From the NCBI GenBank assembly GCA_019055375.1, contig JAHQIW010000090.1, positions 62,001 to 126,000 of the forward strand: a stretch of DNA of 64,000 nucleotides. Reading direction: 5' to 3'. Position numbers and translations under genes: made by a program. This document shows, one piece after another, positions 21,885 to 32,796 of this stretch; position 1 is the stretch's first letter; every line of letters starts with the position of its first letter. A model generated the notes under the pieces. That model searched no databases. It saw nothing but the letters and a program-made list of their open reading frames with translations, and was not told where the DNA came from. The stretch comes from Parelaphostrongylus tenuis. Lineage: Eukaryota > Nematoda > Chromadorea > Rhabditida > Metastrongylidae.

Positions 21885-23260
21885 TGTAGATCGGAATAGA
21901 GTGCTGTAATTCGATGGTCTGTGCTGGGAAACAACTTCGAGTCTTCAAAAAACCCATGGATTCCTTCAGTAGCAGCACATGGCCTTGACCCCGCCTCGTC
22001 GCGAAATTCTCCTGTCTATGAAACAGAAATAAAAAATTTCAAGCGCTTTTCTCGACATCTCATTCCTCTATCTATGATTGTTTTTGTTTAACAATTTCTG
22101 ACTCTATTTTCTGCGTAATGCGATGCCATCTCAAGATTCGACTTTGGTTCGTATCTCGCTATTCTTGTGGTATATTTTACAAGAATTCAAACTTAGTTGA
22201 GTAAGAAGTAGGTCATGGGAGCTAAGTACGGCCCACGCCTAGGCAGTACACAACGAGAGTTCCACCACTCTACAACGATACCGCAGTCATCGTAGGGAGA
22301 TGCTGAGAGATGAGAGCACTTGAAATCAAATGATTCTTGGAATTCTCGCTGCTCAGAAAAGAGTAATGGTAAGCATCAGAGAGTGACAGTTAGTCGATGA
22401 GAGCCACTACTTGGCTTTATCAATGACATCGCGTTTACGACACTAAGCACTAATCGGGTGTACGGACGGTTAAACGATTTCCATGGGAGTGTCAAGACTG
22501 AAGCGACAAATCTCACGGAATTCAGTGAAACGAGATCCTCCGTACGAGGTCAGGTCGAATAACAGGTGGGTGGGTACAGGCAGCGAACGATACAGAGTTG
22601 AATCATATCAGAAATCAAGAAGAATGAATGGTGGCTAAGCGCTTGTCGCTGTGGTGTAATGATAGCACGCGCCCCCGGCATGGGTGAAATGCGGGTTCAA
22701 CTCCCACTGAGGTCGAGTTTTTGCTAACCACTCAATTCTCTGAGCCGTTAGAAACCAGTTACGGTAGACACCGTACGAATAATTGCTGACAATGAAACAT
22801 CTACGATTAGGGGAATTACACAGTTTCCCTCCGCTTTCCTTTCGTGTATCGAAATGCTGTTTCGATCAGACGACACATCATCTAAGTCTTACTTAGTCTC
22901 ACCCAATCGTCTGATAGCGTTAGTGTCTTGAGCCTGAGTCATTAGTGCATTACTAACTTATCTATCGATTCTTTTCATGGACCATTCATGAGCTCATTTA
23001 TGTCAATTGCTGCTGCGCCTATGACCTCCGTTAAGAACCCATATGAACCCAAACGCCCTAACCTTAGGTCACACAGCCCAATGCACGCGCACGTTCGCTA
23101 TCCATACCATTGGCTTCGAGCCAAAATTAGGGCGCGCACGGCCAGCTGACGTCCCAGAGGTCGATGCGGCTCGCGTTGGCGACCCGGAAGTTACATAACT
23201 TTGCAAGAACTATGAAAACCGAGAAAATCTAAATTCTCGACCAGACCAAGTTAACGTAAT
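21885..23260. repeat. Left arm of a large inverted repeat around the first histone locus
   Basis: This stretch reappears in reverse complement at 27535-28850. Matching landmarks include TCGAATTACAGCACT-type sequence at the outer end, GCGAGAATTCCAAGAATCAT in the middle, and the spacer with CGGCCAGCTGACGTCCCAGA before H2B. The centre holds H2B, H2A, H4-like and the inverted H2A/H2B copies. The inner ~500 bases occur a third time at 60.54-61.08 kb. Confidence 0.75.
22644..22715 (+). repeat. tRNA-like repeat, family T1
   Basis: A-box-like GCTGTGGTGTAATGATAGC and B-box-like GCGGGTTCAACTCCC, ending ACTGAGGTCG. It is the left border of histone unit A; the partial copy at 60473 takes the same place in unit B. 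Confidence 0.6.
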
Positions 23261-23332
23261 ATGGAGAACAAGGGAACAGAAACACTTTATTAACTCAACA
23301 TTAAATCCGCACAAATAACTAATACTGGTTGT

Positions 23333-23348
23333 GGCCCTGAAGAGGGCC
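23333..23348 (-). terminator. Histone 3' hairpin of H2B (unit A)
   Basis: On the minus strand, GGCCCT-CTTC-AGGGCC: a six-base-pair stem with a four-base loop starting with C, as typical for nematode replication-dependent histone mRNAs bound by SLBP. It lies 33 bases after the H2B stop. Confidence 0.9.
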
Positions 23349-23380
23349 GTTGGTTCAATAAATGCACTTTCGTGCAAGAC

Positions 23381-23749
23381 TTATTTACTGGAAGTGTACT
23401 TGGTCACCGCCTTGGCTCCTTCCGAAACGGCGTGCTTCGCGAGCTCTCCAGGTAGAATCAGTCTGACGGCCGTCTGGTTTTCACGAGACCAGATCGTCGA
23501 GCGTTTGTTGTGGTGCGCCAGACGTGATGCCTCGGCAGCAATGCGTTCAAAAACGTCGTTCACGAACGAGTTCATGATCGACATCGCTTTCGAGGACACG
23601 CCGGTATCGGGATGGACCTGCTTCAGCACACGATGGATGTAGACCGGATAGCTCTCCTTCCGGCGATGCTTCTCCTTGCCTCCAGCACAACCGACCTCCT
23701 GACTCTTGGCGGTCTTCTTCGATCCTTTGGCAGAGGCCTTTGGCAGTAC
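23381..23749 (-). CDS. Histone H2B-like, start codon lost (unit A)
   Basis: The frame covers the whole H2B: tail [14 protein letters not shown], then a fold with [40 protein letters not shown], and the C-terminus [10 protein letters not shown]2B pairs with H2A in the nucleosome. The normal ATG-CCG start is GTA-CTG; the frame stays open to an ATG at 23794, which would add 15 residues. Changes at conserved places (W in STIWSREN, N for I) and the loss of the start suggest decay, yet there is no stop or frameshift, a TATA-like ATATAAT (about 23798-23806) precedes it and its hairpin is sound. It could be a divergent or a recently disabled gene. Confidence 0.75.
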   Translation of the reverse strand, partial: VLPKASAKGSKKTAKSQEVGCAGGKEKHRRKESYPVYIHRVLKQVHPDTGVSSKAMSIMNSFVNDVFERIAAEASRLAHHNKRSTIWSRENQTAVRLILPGELAKHAVSEGAKAVTKYTSSK

Positions 23750-23821
23750 GACAAGCACTAAAGTAGACTGCGAATGTAGGAAGTTTCTCTTCAAGCAAAT
23801 ATATAATGCTGCCGCGACAAA

Positions 23822-23856
23822 GCCCCGCCTCCACTAAGCGGACACGGAGGCGGGGC
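23822..23856. promoter_or_regulatory. Palindrome in the shared H2B/H2A promoter
   Basis: GCCCCGCCTC and GAGGCGGGGC face each other across a 15-base spacer, midway between the divergent genes. The same inverted pair is kept at 27313, 46901 and 61636, always between H2A and H2B copies. The GC-box-like half-sites suggest a bidirectional activator site; the protein is unknown. Confidence 0.65.
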
Positions 23857-23872
23857 GTGGAAGCAGGTTGCC

Positions 23873-23880
23873 TATAAATA
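23873..23880 (+). promoter_or_regulatory. TATA box of H2A
   Basis: TATAAATA lies 65 bases before the H2A start codon; the same box is kept in unit B at 61687. Confidence 0.75.
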
Positions 23881-23944
23881 CCGCCCGAGTGGATGTAGAC
23901 GTATTCGTGTGTTCATCACGCATTTGTCGCTCGTAAACGCCGTG

Positions 23945-24328
23945 ATGTCTGGACGTGGCAAAGGAGGCAAAGCCAAGACCGGAGGCAAGGCAAAGTCAAG
24001 ATCGTCTCGTGCCGGTCTCCAGTTTCCTGTTGGACGAATTCATCGATTGCTCCGCAAAGGCAACTACGCCAGCAGAGTTGGTGGTGGAGCTCCGGTCTAT
24101 CTTGCGGCCGTTCTCGAATATCTGGCCGCGGAAGTGTTGGAGTTAGCTGGTAATGCTGCTCGTGACAACAAGAAGACCAGGATCAATCCACGCCATCTCC
24201 AGCTTGCCGTACGTAATGATGAGGAGCTCAACAAACTGTTGTCAGGAGTGACCATCGCCCAAGGTGGAGTTCTGCCGAACATCCAGGCTGTACTACTTCC
24301 CAAGAAGACCGGTGGAGAGAAGGAGTAA
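23945..24328 (+). CDS. Histone H2A, intact
   Basis: A complete 127-residue H2A, the standard length. It has the N-terminal [39 protein letters not shown] and the acidic-patch stretch NDEELNKLL, and ends [12 protein letters not shown]2A forms the dimer with H2B in the nucleosome core. The ATG at 23945 is chosen because it gives the universal MSGRGK start; an upstream in-frame ATG at 23909 is in the leader. A TATA box stands upstream and a perfect histone hairpin follows at 24362. No intron and no lesion: this is the best candidate for a working replication-dependent histone gene here. The absence of an SQ(E/D)F tail and of H2A.Z features makes it canonical H2A. Confidence 0.96.
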   Translation: MSGRGKGGKAKTGGKAKSRSSRAGLQFPVGRIHRLLRKGNYASRVGGGAPVYLAAVLEYLAAEVLELAGNAARDNKKTRINPRHLQLAVRNDEELNKLLSGVTIAQGGVLPNIQAVLLPKKTGGEKE

Positions 24329-24361
24329 GATTCAAGCCCTTGATTAAACTACTGACCCAAC

Positions 24362-24377
24362 GGCCCTCTTTAGGGCC
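24362..24377 (+). terminator. Histone 3' hairpin of H2A
   Basis: GGCCCT-CTTT-AGGGCC inside ACCCAACGGCCC...GGCCACAA: a perfect stem with a C-first loop, 34 bases after the H2A stop. AATAAA-type signals follow further down. Confidence 0.95.
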
Positions 24378-25165
24378 ACAAATGTTGAGTGCTTAATTTC
24401 CAAGTTGTTTAATAAAATGTTTTTATTCGGTTTTTTTACGTCTCATCCACATTGGTCACTAGGGTTTTCTATCATACTCGAAGGTTTGACTTGAGAGATT
24501 AGGGAGTAGCGATCGCCAGATGAGTGCAAACCTCAAGTACTTGCAGGGAATGGAGTGGTTCTATCACGAGAATCAGTGAGTCATACAAAGAGGGATTGTA
24601 AGGCATACATGTCTTATTCTCTAGGTACATTCCTGCTGTGTGGGTGACCCGAAAAGCTGGCCGAGGACCCGCTTCGACCACTACAACACGGTTGCGCGTG
24701 TTCGAATTTTAGTGCGATGTCAACGGCGTCCGTAGCGGACGCGTTCGTTGCACTGGGCCGTGTAATCCCACAAGAGTGAGAGCAGTTGGGCTTGTGTGGG
24801 TTCAAGACAAGAATGGTATGCGGGGTTGCACATGAAGCAGACGATATTACGAAGGGTCTATACAACCGACCTATAGGTGACTACGAAGTCAGATATTATC
24901 TAACGATTGAGAGAGACAACGTTAGGCTTAGGCGAAATTCTGTCATTCGGTCGAAATGGACTAAGCGTTTTGTCGTAGTGCAAATCCCACTTGATTTCTT
25001 TGGAAAAAAAAGCCTAATTGGTGGTCTATCGGAAGGATTCATACTAGCCAAGCACTTGCGAAATAAACTGGAGTCCCAGCGTGAGGACCTGAGACGTGTT
25101 TGCACACGAGGCGCTGGGTCAGCGCTCCTCATGCCGCTCTTGTGAGTTGGTTCGCTATCGTCGAT

Positions 25166-25474
25166 GTGTCTGGACGCGGTAGGGAAGGCTACGGACCAGG
25201 CAAAGGAGGTGCTAAACGCCATCGCAAAGCGCTCCGCGATAACATCCAAGGAATCATCAAGCCGGCAGTCCGCCGTCTTGCTCGTCGTGGTGGTGTGAAG
25301 CGCAACTCAGGTCTGATCTATGAGGAAACTCATGGTGTCCTCGTGTTCTCCGAGAACGTCATCAGAGATGCCGCCATCTGCTGTGAACACGCGAAGAGAA
25401 GGACCGTCACCGCCATGGATGTTGTCTATGTTCTGAAACGTCAAGGACGCATGTTGTACGGATTTGGTAGATAA
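25166..25474 (+). pseudogene. Histone H4-like frame without ATG (unit A)
   Basis: An almost full-length H4: [55 protein letters not shown] and YGFGR. H4 pairs with H3 in the core. The start reads ATGTGTCTGGACG where ATGTCTGGACG is expected, so the ATG is out of frame, and an in-frame ATG exists only at 25100. Lysine 59 is deleted (GVLVFSENV for GVLKVFLENV) and the tail is altered ([11 protein letters not shown]). The 3' hairpin (25509-25524) has mismatches. The same start lesion is seen in other H4 copies. Most likely non-functional. Confidence 0.8.
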
Positions 25475-25508
25475 GAAAACCTCTCCGAATAAGTAAATAT
25501 AACTCGAC

Positions 25509-25524
25509 GGCACTCTTTAGGACC
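25509..25524 (+). terminator. Degenerate histone 3' hairpin (H4, unit A)
   Basis: GGCACTCTTTAGGACC: two positions of the six-base stem no longer pair. It keeps its place after the H4-like frame. Confidence 0.6.
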
Positions 25525-26019
25525 CTATGGACGCATTCCAAATGTGTCGATGTGCTCGCGGTGTAATATACTCGATGGAGTGACGGTTTTTACTTAGCAT
25601 GTTGCATCATTATGCTATCCACAAATTGTATTCGAGTAGAGAATTTCCGAGATTAAGAATAGCTACTGAGTCAACATCTGGTGAAGAATGTAGGCGTGAA
25701 ATGTGGGGCTTAGAATACTGATGAGTGATAAATGAAACACTATGAGTCAAACAAACTAGTGACCAAAGCTGAAGAAAGCACTGTGCAAACGAGTGTTGTC
25801 CTAAATGCATCGCGAAGGTCTATAATTGATCTAACGATCCCTACCTGCTTCGCCTACGATATATCGAGATAAGATAAGGTGATTTATACATACCTAGGGG
25901 AACTGAGTGGTAAGACAAAAATTCCCATGGGAGTTAATGTGCTTACCCGAACAAACCCATCAAGAGTTGGCGGCTGATAGCTATGATAGATACATTGAAA
26001 ATTATGGTAGCGAAACGCT

Positions 26020-26091
26020 GGCTCTGTGGTGTAGTGGTTATACGGGCCACCGATGTAGGTGAAACATCGGTTCAACTCCCGATTGAGGTCG
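26020..26091 (+). repeat. tRNA-like repeat, family T1
   Basis: GGCTCTGTGGTGTAGTGGTTA (A-box region) and CGGTTCAACTCCC (B box), followed by the family tail ending ACATCATAACACCGCG. It is the right border of histone unit A and matches 63781-63852 in unit B. Confidence 0.6.
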
Positions 26092-26796
26092 AGTTTTTTG
26101 CTTACCACTCAGTTTTCTTGGTGTTTTATAAAACATCATAACACCGCGAAAAAGCAGTAAAACACAAGGAATTATGAGTATAAGCCCGATTATTCAGAGG
26201 TTTTCCGCAACTGTGTCGACTGTATGCCATCAGAATCCGAATAACCAAAGAGTGGGTCCCTTCATGGTTTCGATTTATCGATTCCCCTTACAAAACAGCT
26301 CTCCTCTTAACAGTTATGGCATGGTTTAGAGTTGTCCAAGGTTCCCCAAGGAAGGTCCCTTACGCCACAACTTCAACATATGTCACCGCGTTGCATGAAT
26401 TACCGACTTAGGGCTGCTACTGCTGCCGATGTTGATTGCAAAACCACAGAAACTATTATCGCAGTAGAACATTCAGCAGATCAAATGAGATAGCAATAGG
26501 ATTTTTGAGAGAAGAGTAGAATCAAGTCATCGACTTGTATACCCGAAGATGCTGAATGCAGAAGTAGACTTCCTAGATTAGAATTAGCGCACAACAATGA
26601 AGACCCTTGTATTCATTATTATTTTCCTATTATTCTGAAACAGCTACGAGAACAACGGAACTTGACTCTATCTCTGAAGGCAATCTTTAACTCATAAAGC
26701 GACCGATGTGTTACCTTTTCTACAAGTTAACTTCAAGAGAGAAGAACAAATCTTTATTGGAACAATCTCTTTGGGAACGTATTGAAAGACGATTGT

Positions 26797-26812
26797 GGCC
26801 CTAAAGAGGGCC
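26797..26812 (-). terminator. Histone 3' hairpin (H2A pseudogene, unit C)
   Basis: A perfect GGCCCT-CTTT-AGGGCC on the minus strand, kept although the gene before it is broken. Confidence 0.85.
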
Positions 26813-26818
26813 GTTGGG

Positions 26819-27224
26819 TCAATCTCTAGCTCGAAAGCGCAAGCCATAGCCATTTCCTCTATCGGTCTTCTTGGGGAACAGTACGGCCTGGATGCTGGGC
26901 AGAATCCCACCTTGAGCGATGGTCACTCATGACAGCTTGTTGAGCTCCTCGTCATTTCGCACGGTAAGCTGCAGATGACGCGGGTTGAATCTAGTCTCTT
27001 ATTGTCACGTGCTGCGTTTCCAGCTAACTCTAGCACTTCAGCAGCCAAATATTCCAGAACAGCTGCCAGATAGACGGGGGCTCCACCACCAACTCTGCGG
27101 GCATAGTTGCTTTCGCGGGCATCCAATGAATCCGTCTAACACAAAACTGGGGATCGGCTCTAGACGATCTTCACTTCGTCCTACCTCCAGTCTTGGCTTT
27201 ACCTCCTTTTCCCCGCCCAGGCAT
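26819..27224 (-). pseudogene. Histone H2A pseudogene (inverted unit C)
   Basis: It starts [17 protein letters not shown] and then meets a TGA. It resumes in another frame ([33 protein letters not shown]) and loses the frame again near the C-terminus. Premature stop and frameshifts make it non-coding. It faces the H2B fragment at 27418 as in the intact pair, with the promoter palindrome (27313-27346) between them. Confidence 0.9.
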
Positions 27225-27417
27225 GACCGCAATCGCGAGCGACGACTACCACACAGATTAGCGAAATCATCTGCACCCGAGAGATCGCTATTCATAAGCA
27301 ACCTGCTTCTACGCCCCGCCTCCACTGAGCAAGCGCGGGAGCGGGCTTTGTTGCGGCAGTACTATAAATTTGCTTGGGAGGGAGGGTACCGTATTCTAAG
27401 CTTTTCCGGGCGCTTGC

Positions 27418-27530
27418 CATCGGAGAGAATCGTCCGCGGAATGAGCTAAGAAGGCAACCAAGAGTGAGAAGAGCAGTCGTGTTGGAGATAAGATGAAGAA
27501 GCATCGCTGGAAGGAGAGCTATTCGGCCTA
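27418..27530 (+). pseudogene. Histone H2B 5' fragment
   Basis: Only the N-terminal tail region remains. It reads roughly SSAE..KKATKSEKSSRVGDKMKKHRWKESYSA with a stop, with the start region rearranged, and then breaks off into the inverted spacer at about 27535. The histone fold and hairpin are gone, so one end of the inverted duplication deleted most of this gene. Confidence 0.75.
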
Positions 27531-27534
27531 GTCG

Positions 27535-28850
27535 GGTCGAGAATTTGAATTTTCTAGGGTTTTCATAGTTCTTGCAAGGTCATGTGCCTTCCGGGTCGCC
27601 AACGCGAGCCGCATCGACCTCTGACACGTTAGCTGGCCGTGCGCGCGCATTGGGCTGTGTGACCTAGAATTCTGTCTTTTGGGTTTGTATGGGTTCAGAG
27701 CGGGGGTTATAAGCGCAGCTACAATTGACATAAATGAGCTCATGAACGGTCCATGAAAGCAGCCATATATACGTTAGTAAGGCACTAATGACCCAGGCTC
27801 AAGGCAATAACGCTATCAAACGATTGAGTGGGACTAAATAAGACTTAGATGATGTGTCGTCTGATCGAAACAGCATTTCAATACACGAATGGAAAGCGGA
27901 GGGAATCTGTTCAATTCCCCTGATCGTAGGTCTTTCGTTGTTACCAATCATTCGTATGGTGTCTGCCGTATTTGGTTCTTGATACCTAAGAGATTTAAGT
28001 GCCCACCGAAAACTCGACCTCACCGGGAAGTGAATCCGCATTCCACCCATACCGGAAGCGCGTGCTACCACTACTCCACCGAGGCCGACGTTTACCCACC
28101 ACTCATTCTATCCTATTTCTAATCTATTGCAGCCCCACTTTGTTCGCTACTTATACCCACTTACTGTTCGACCTTTTTGAAGGATTTCCTTTCCCTCAAT
28201 TCCGTGAGGTTTAGTGCTTCAGTTTGGCACTCTCTAAGGAAATCGATTCGCCCTCATCACACCAGATTGTCTGATGTCATTAAAGCGATGTCATCGACAA
28301 TGTGAAGTTGTGGCTTTCATCGAACATCTGTCACTCTCTAATGCTTACTATTACTTCCTTCTGTGTAGCGAGAATTCCAAAAATCATTTAATTTCAAAAG
28401 GTATCATCTTTCAAAATCTCTCTACTATGACTTCGGCGTCGTTGAAGAGTGATGGAATTCCGGTAGGGTACTAGCTAGACTTGGTCCGTATTCAATTTCC
28501 ACAGCCTACTTCTTGGCCAACTAAATTGAAAATTCATGTAAAATATACCACGAGAGTACAGAGATGCAAACAAAATTTGAGTCACGATATGGCTTCTAAT
28601 TACGCAGAAAACAGAGTCAAAAGTTGTTAAACAAAAACAATACAAATGAATAAATAGAGTGTCGAAAAGAATGCTTGGAATTTTTTATTTCTGTTCAGTA
28701 GAAAGTAGAATTTCTTGACGAGGCGGGCCTAGCCAATGCGGTGGTACTGCAGAGATTCACGCACGGCTTTTCAAGAATTCGAAGTTGTCTTCCAGCACAA
28801 ATTGTCAAATTACAGCACTGCCTTCCGATCTGCAATGAAGATAGAATTGG
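27535..28850. repeat. Right arm of the large inverted repeat
   Basis: Reverse-complement copy of 21885-23260, with the same order of landmarks read backwards, including the tRNA-like copy at 28015. The arms differ by many substitutions and small indels, so the duplication is not recent. Confidence 0.75.
28015..28087 (-). repeat. tRNA-like repeat, family T1
   Basis: On the minus strand, CGGCCTCGGTGGAGTAGTGG leads and GCGGATTCACTTCCC is the B-box equivalent. It is the inverted counterpart of the copy at 22644. Confidence 0.55.
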
Positions 28851-30259
28851 TTATTGATCGGTATGACTTCAGTTCAGTTCACGCTTATCGATCGACTCGA
28901 TTTCTATTGATTACTATTGGTTAATTGTCGATGACAGGACCTCAGAAACTTTAATTATGAGAGCATGGCTGGTTCAATAACGTTAGAGCGGGATGCGAAA
29001 GGTCTGTACAGTTACATACAGTTACGAAGTCTCTTTGTATCACATTAAGAGCGTCAAAAATAGGACTCCAAAGTTTGTTACTTTTTCCTTGAAGTTATAG
29101 GACATGGCTTATCTGGAGTTCCAAATTAGTCCTACCACGGTGTAACAGATTATCACCACGGATATGCCAAAAATTCTTTTAGATCGGAAAGAGATTCGCT
29201 GACGAATAGGCTCTCCCAGAATGGCAGTGATACTCAGCATTGGTTCATTCGTAGCTGTTCTTTCGATGGCAATGTGGAACCATGTCAGTGCTTGAGTATC
29301 CCTCCCACAGATATCAACTTAACGTGAGGGTTCAGCACTGTAATCAAGTGTAACCAGTCAGTATGAATATCTAATCTCTTCTGTTTTATACAGCTCTGCT
29401 ATGGAAAAATTCCCAAAACCTCTAACTATTATTGAATACTTTCATCAAGTTTTCCAGACATACTGATCGTTTTATCAATCATATATGGTATATTTTTTCA
29501 AATCGACTTCTCTCACAAAAAGACAGCTGTAGTAGATCTCAAAACCGTTCCAATATTCAACTTACAATGCAAAACACTCTCCGCTTCTGTTGCACGATAT
29601 TTTGTTCTACATAGTAGTAGTATTTGATTGGAGGTACGGCGTCATAGTCGTGCCAAGTCAAGCTGGAATCAAAGAACTATATGAAATGCGACGAACTTTG
29701 ATGAGTTTAACGATCGGCTTATCTAAAATGAACACTGAAGTTTAATGAGAAAAGTGACTATTCATGAATACATAACCAAAATGCCCCAACAATGATGTCT
29801 TACTACTCCGAAAACCCCAAGATCAGAGTAGTTAACGTAGCATAGTGATGTCCCTACGTAAAGCCTATATTCGTCCGTACCGGGTCTACAAGTTTCTAGG
29901 TGGACTCCACTCTATAGACACACATAAGAGGTTCTACTTTTTCCGAAAACGTCTGGATTTTCGCGTCTAAGTATACATAAGCTTAACTTGTTGGAGATAA
30001 GGTTACGTCAAGTTCAGCGGAGTAACCACAAAGAGCTTGTCACTTAGATACACCAGTATTAAATCAAGTTTCATTGTTAGAGTTTATTGAAGATTCGGAG
30101 TTCTTCTAGCATAGGGTCACCGAAATACAGCACTCTGTTCCTATCAGCAATGAAAGACATACCGAACAGAATTCTTTTCCTCTACACTGTAACGCAACTA
30201 TCTGTCAGCAACCACCGTCAACGATTCTTGGTAATGTAAAAAGGGTGGTGGCGAAACAG

Positions 30260-30332
30260 TGCTTGGTGTGGTGCAAGGCATAGAGTACGCACTCCGCATT
30301 GGGTGACATGAGCGCTCAACTCCCGCCTGACA
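30260..30332 (+). repeat. tRNA-like repeat, family T1, decayed
   Basis: GCTTGGTGTGGTGCAAGGC and GCGCTCAACTCCCGCCTGA mark the two box regions, both altered. Confidence 0.45.
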
Positions 30333-31196
30333 CAAATGAAGACATAACTGGCTATTGATTACTATAACTACTAATTAATTATAACTACACTTCTATTAGC
30401 GCTTATTGATCTACTTGATTCCAACTGACTGTTATTGGATTTTTCAAAATGAAGAGCATACCATAAGCGTCTTTTCTGGAAATTTAGCAACCACAGTGAT
30501 GCCAAAGAGAGACTCGAAAATTTCACTACTGAAACTACACTTTTGTAGCTGATTTGTATCACATTAAGATCGCTAGATATAAAATTTCAAAGTCCTGATA
30601 CAATCGTTTCATGTCAGTTTCGAACTATTTTATGTTCTTTCCAATCGACTACTCAATAAAACCTAGTTATGAACATTCAATATAGTCTAAGATGATATTT
30701 CGTCTTTTCTAGGTTGTTATGTCAGTCACTTACGTATGTTTCAACAGCCTCCACAGCTTCATCAGAGCCCCATCTCTTATGTTCCACTTGAGATATTCGA
30801 AGAGAATTTTTGATAGGCGAAACATAAGAAACGGCTTGCCACTTGAACTCTATAAATGACTATGTATGGTGGTCGTCTTCAATCTTGCTCCGCCTAACGA
30901 TAGTCCTTTTCTTAACATTTCTCCGCCCTTTCTCTAGTATTTAGCTGAATTCGTTGAATTAGCTCAAAGTGTATAATTAATGAAAAAAAAACCAGAAAGT
31001 AACGAACCTCGTTGCATTCTTAATACGTCGTAACGCGACCAGAGCTGGCAATCGTGAAACTGGCATGACCGGTAGTCCTCGGGACAAATCTGTAGTAAGT
31101 ATTCTACCAATATTCCTTGAATTTTCTTCATTTACTCATTTTTCGTTGAGAGGTCTTTGACTATATTTTCTCCAATAGTGTATTCACTCCATCCAA

Positions 31197-31350
31197 GGCA
31201 CCGTGGCTGAGTGGTTGTGATCGCGGCCCGCGCGAGCTAAACCCCGCGCTTCAACACTCTCCGACAGTCAACAACGTACGCTAGGGCTATGGAACGCCAC
31301 CGCCAGGCTATCCTAGAGACTGCACTGGGATCCGCACTGTGGAAAAAGTA
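31197..31350 (+). repeat. SINE family S2, truncated
   Basis: GGCACCGTGGCTGAGTGG head, CTCTCCGACAGTCAACAACG, CCAGGCTATCCTAGAG, then a jump to GGGATCCGCACTGTGG. The interior of the 3' half is deleted. Confidence 0.7.
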
Positions 31351-31612
31351 TCCACTCCGGAACCCATGCAGTCTGGTTGGATTAGCTGTGTACTATACAA
31401 ACGATGCTGTTCCACTACGCCCATGTCGACGGTAATCTACTAGCATACAGCAGTCGTATGCAATACGCCCTTTGAGTGCCACTTGTACAGACGGAGCTTC
31501 ACTAAAGAAGATTTGACTCAAACGACAATGAAGACGACGATCCAGATAGGAAGGACGCAGGACTGTGGGCAATCGACTTAAATCATCTTGGCTATATACT
31601 ATCCGTTTTCAC

Positions 31613-31783
31613 AGTGTTTCTATTTTCACTGTGCGGGTCCCAGTATCACTAGCAATGTCGCTTTTTCGTTTTCTTCTTGAACGTCGTAAAGTACTGGATA
31701 AGTGTAGAGTGGGAGTGTAGAGAGTTGGGCTCAGCCCCAAGTGCGCCGGGACGAGAATCTTAACCATTCAGTCACGGCGCCCC
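31613..31783 (-). repeat. SINE family S2, truncated
   Basis: On the minus strand it starts GCGCCGTGACTGAATGGTTA and ends CGCACAGTGAAAATAG; the middle third is missing. It lies 260 bases from an opposite-strand S2 copy. Confidence 0.7.
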
Positions 31784-32069
31784 CTCCCTTCTCTCGAATC
31801 ATCGATTCTGAAGAGGACGAAGTCGTTAAAACTTTAGCCGAATGGATTTAATTTATTAATCTCATCATTTTGGCTAAATGAAAGTCTACCAATGACTCAC
31901 CAGGAGCAGTCAATCGATGGGAGACGTGATTTCGCATGACGAGTAAAAGCCTTACACTATTCAGGAAGAAGACCTACTTCATTAATATCAACCGCAGCGC
32001 TTTCAAAATTCGCCATCCTCAGTTTCGTGAGAAAAATCCAGTGAACAATCGGAATTCATTTTATTTGAC

Positions 32070-32200
32070 CACCTCTTGCGGTGGTACGATGTTACAATAT
32101 ACCCAATAATGTAGAGTGGTGTGCAAAAACTTTTGCGTTAGCTGGGATTCAAACCCAAGGGGCGCGTCCTGAAGTGTTGCACTCCGACGCCTGTTTTGAC
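32070..32200 (-). repeat. tRNA-like repeat, family T2, with tail
   Basis: The tRNA-like part (32135-32191, minus strand) keeps GGTTTGAATCCC and ends TAACGC. The tail (TTTTTGCACACCACTCTACA, then CCACCGCAAGAGGTGG) is the same as after the 33.54 kb copy. Confidence 0.55.
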
Positions 32201-32796
32201 ACCAACCACCAGAATGCTGTTGTAGCGAAGCTGTAAAGATAAAATCAATGATCTCATTAGTGAACGAAACTTGACGGGAAAAAGGACACTGACTAAACAC
32301 GGAACTTGTCAAAACGATTCTCGTGGCTCGTCTTAGGCACTGAGAAAATGGTTCCGAATTTCTTGATCAGCGGACATTACGTCATTGACAGCAAAATTTA
32401 CAGAAAGAATTTAGTCTCGTTTCGTCCTCGGTATGGATGAAACGTGGGTTCGACTTCCGCTGAGGTCGTATTTTTGCTCACCACTAAATTCTCCCAGATG
32501 TACATGAAAGAGATCAGGTTGGCAAAATTTTTCAATAGAGTAATGGAGGTGCTTGGCTGACTGGATTGTGGACAACGCGATCTTTTCAGGCTGTGGAGTA
32601 AGCGAGACTGCCGAAACGTCAGCTGTTTGATTAAATAGTGTGGTATATCCTGGTGCTTCGTTTGAAAAGAAAACAAGGAATTATCACTGGAAAAACTACC
32701 GAATTCATAAACAAACCAAAAAATTGAACTAAAATCCAGGAGTTTCCAAATCTGAAACAAAATCCAAAGCGGGTACCGCCCATAACGAAATACGGA

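Larger units (their letters stand above)
22644..26228 (+). repeat. Histone repeat unit A
   Basis: The order is tRNA-like, ~600-base spacer, H2B(-), H2A(+), ~600-base spacer, H4-like(+), tail, tRNA-like. The same order and sequence recur as unit B at about 60.47-64.0 kb, both ending in ATTATTCAGAGG and GCCATCAG(A/G)ATCCG. Unit B shows more lesions. The spacer downstream of H2A (24.45-25.07 kb) holds no supported gene; its open frames are not kept in unit B. Confidence 0.85.

Noticed and set aside
24614..24865. Minus-strand open frame similar to one at 62392-62643
   Set aside because: The similarity is explained by duplication of the DNA; neither copy resembles a known protein and the C-terminal halves differ.
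24786..25145. Open frame of 119 codons between H2A and H4 in unit A
   Set aside because: In the direct copy in unit B (62.57-62.9 kb) and in the 58.2-58.6 kb copy it is broken by stops and indels, and it shows no motif.
27038..27325. Minus-strand open frame of 95 codons
   Set aside because: Out-of-frame reading of the H2A pseudogene in unit C.
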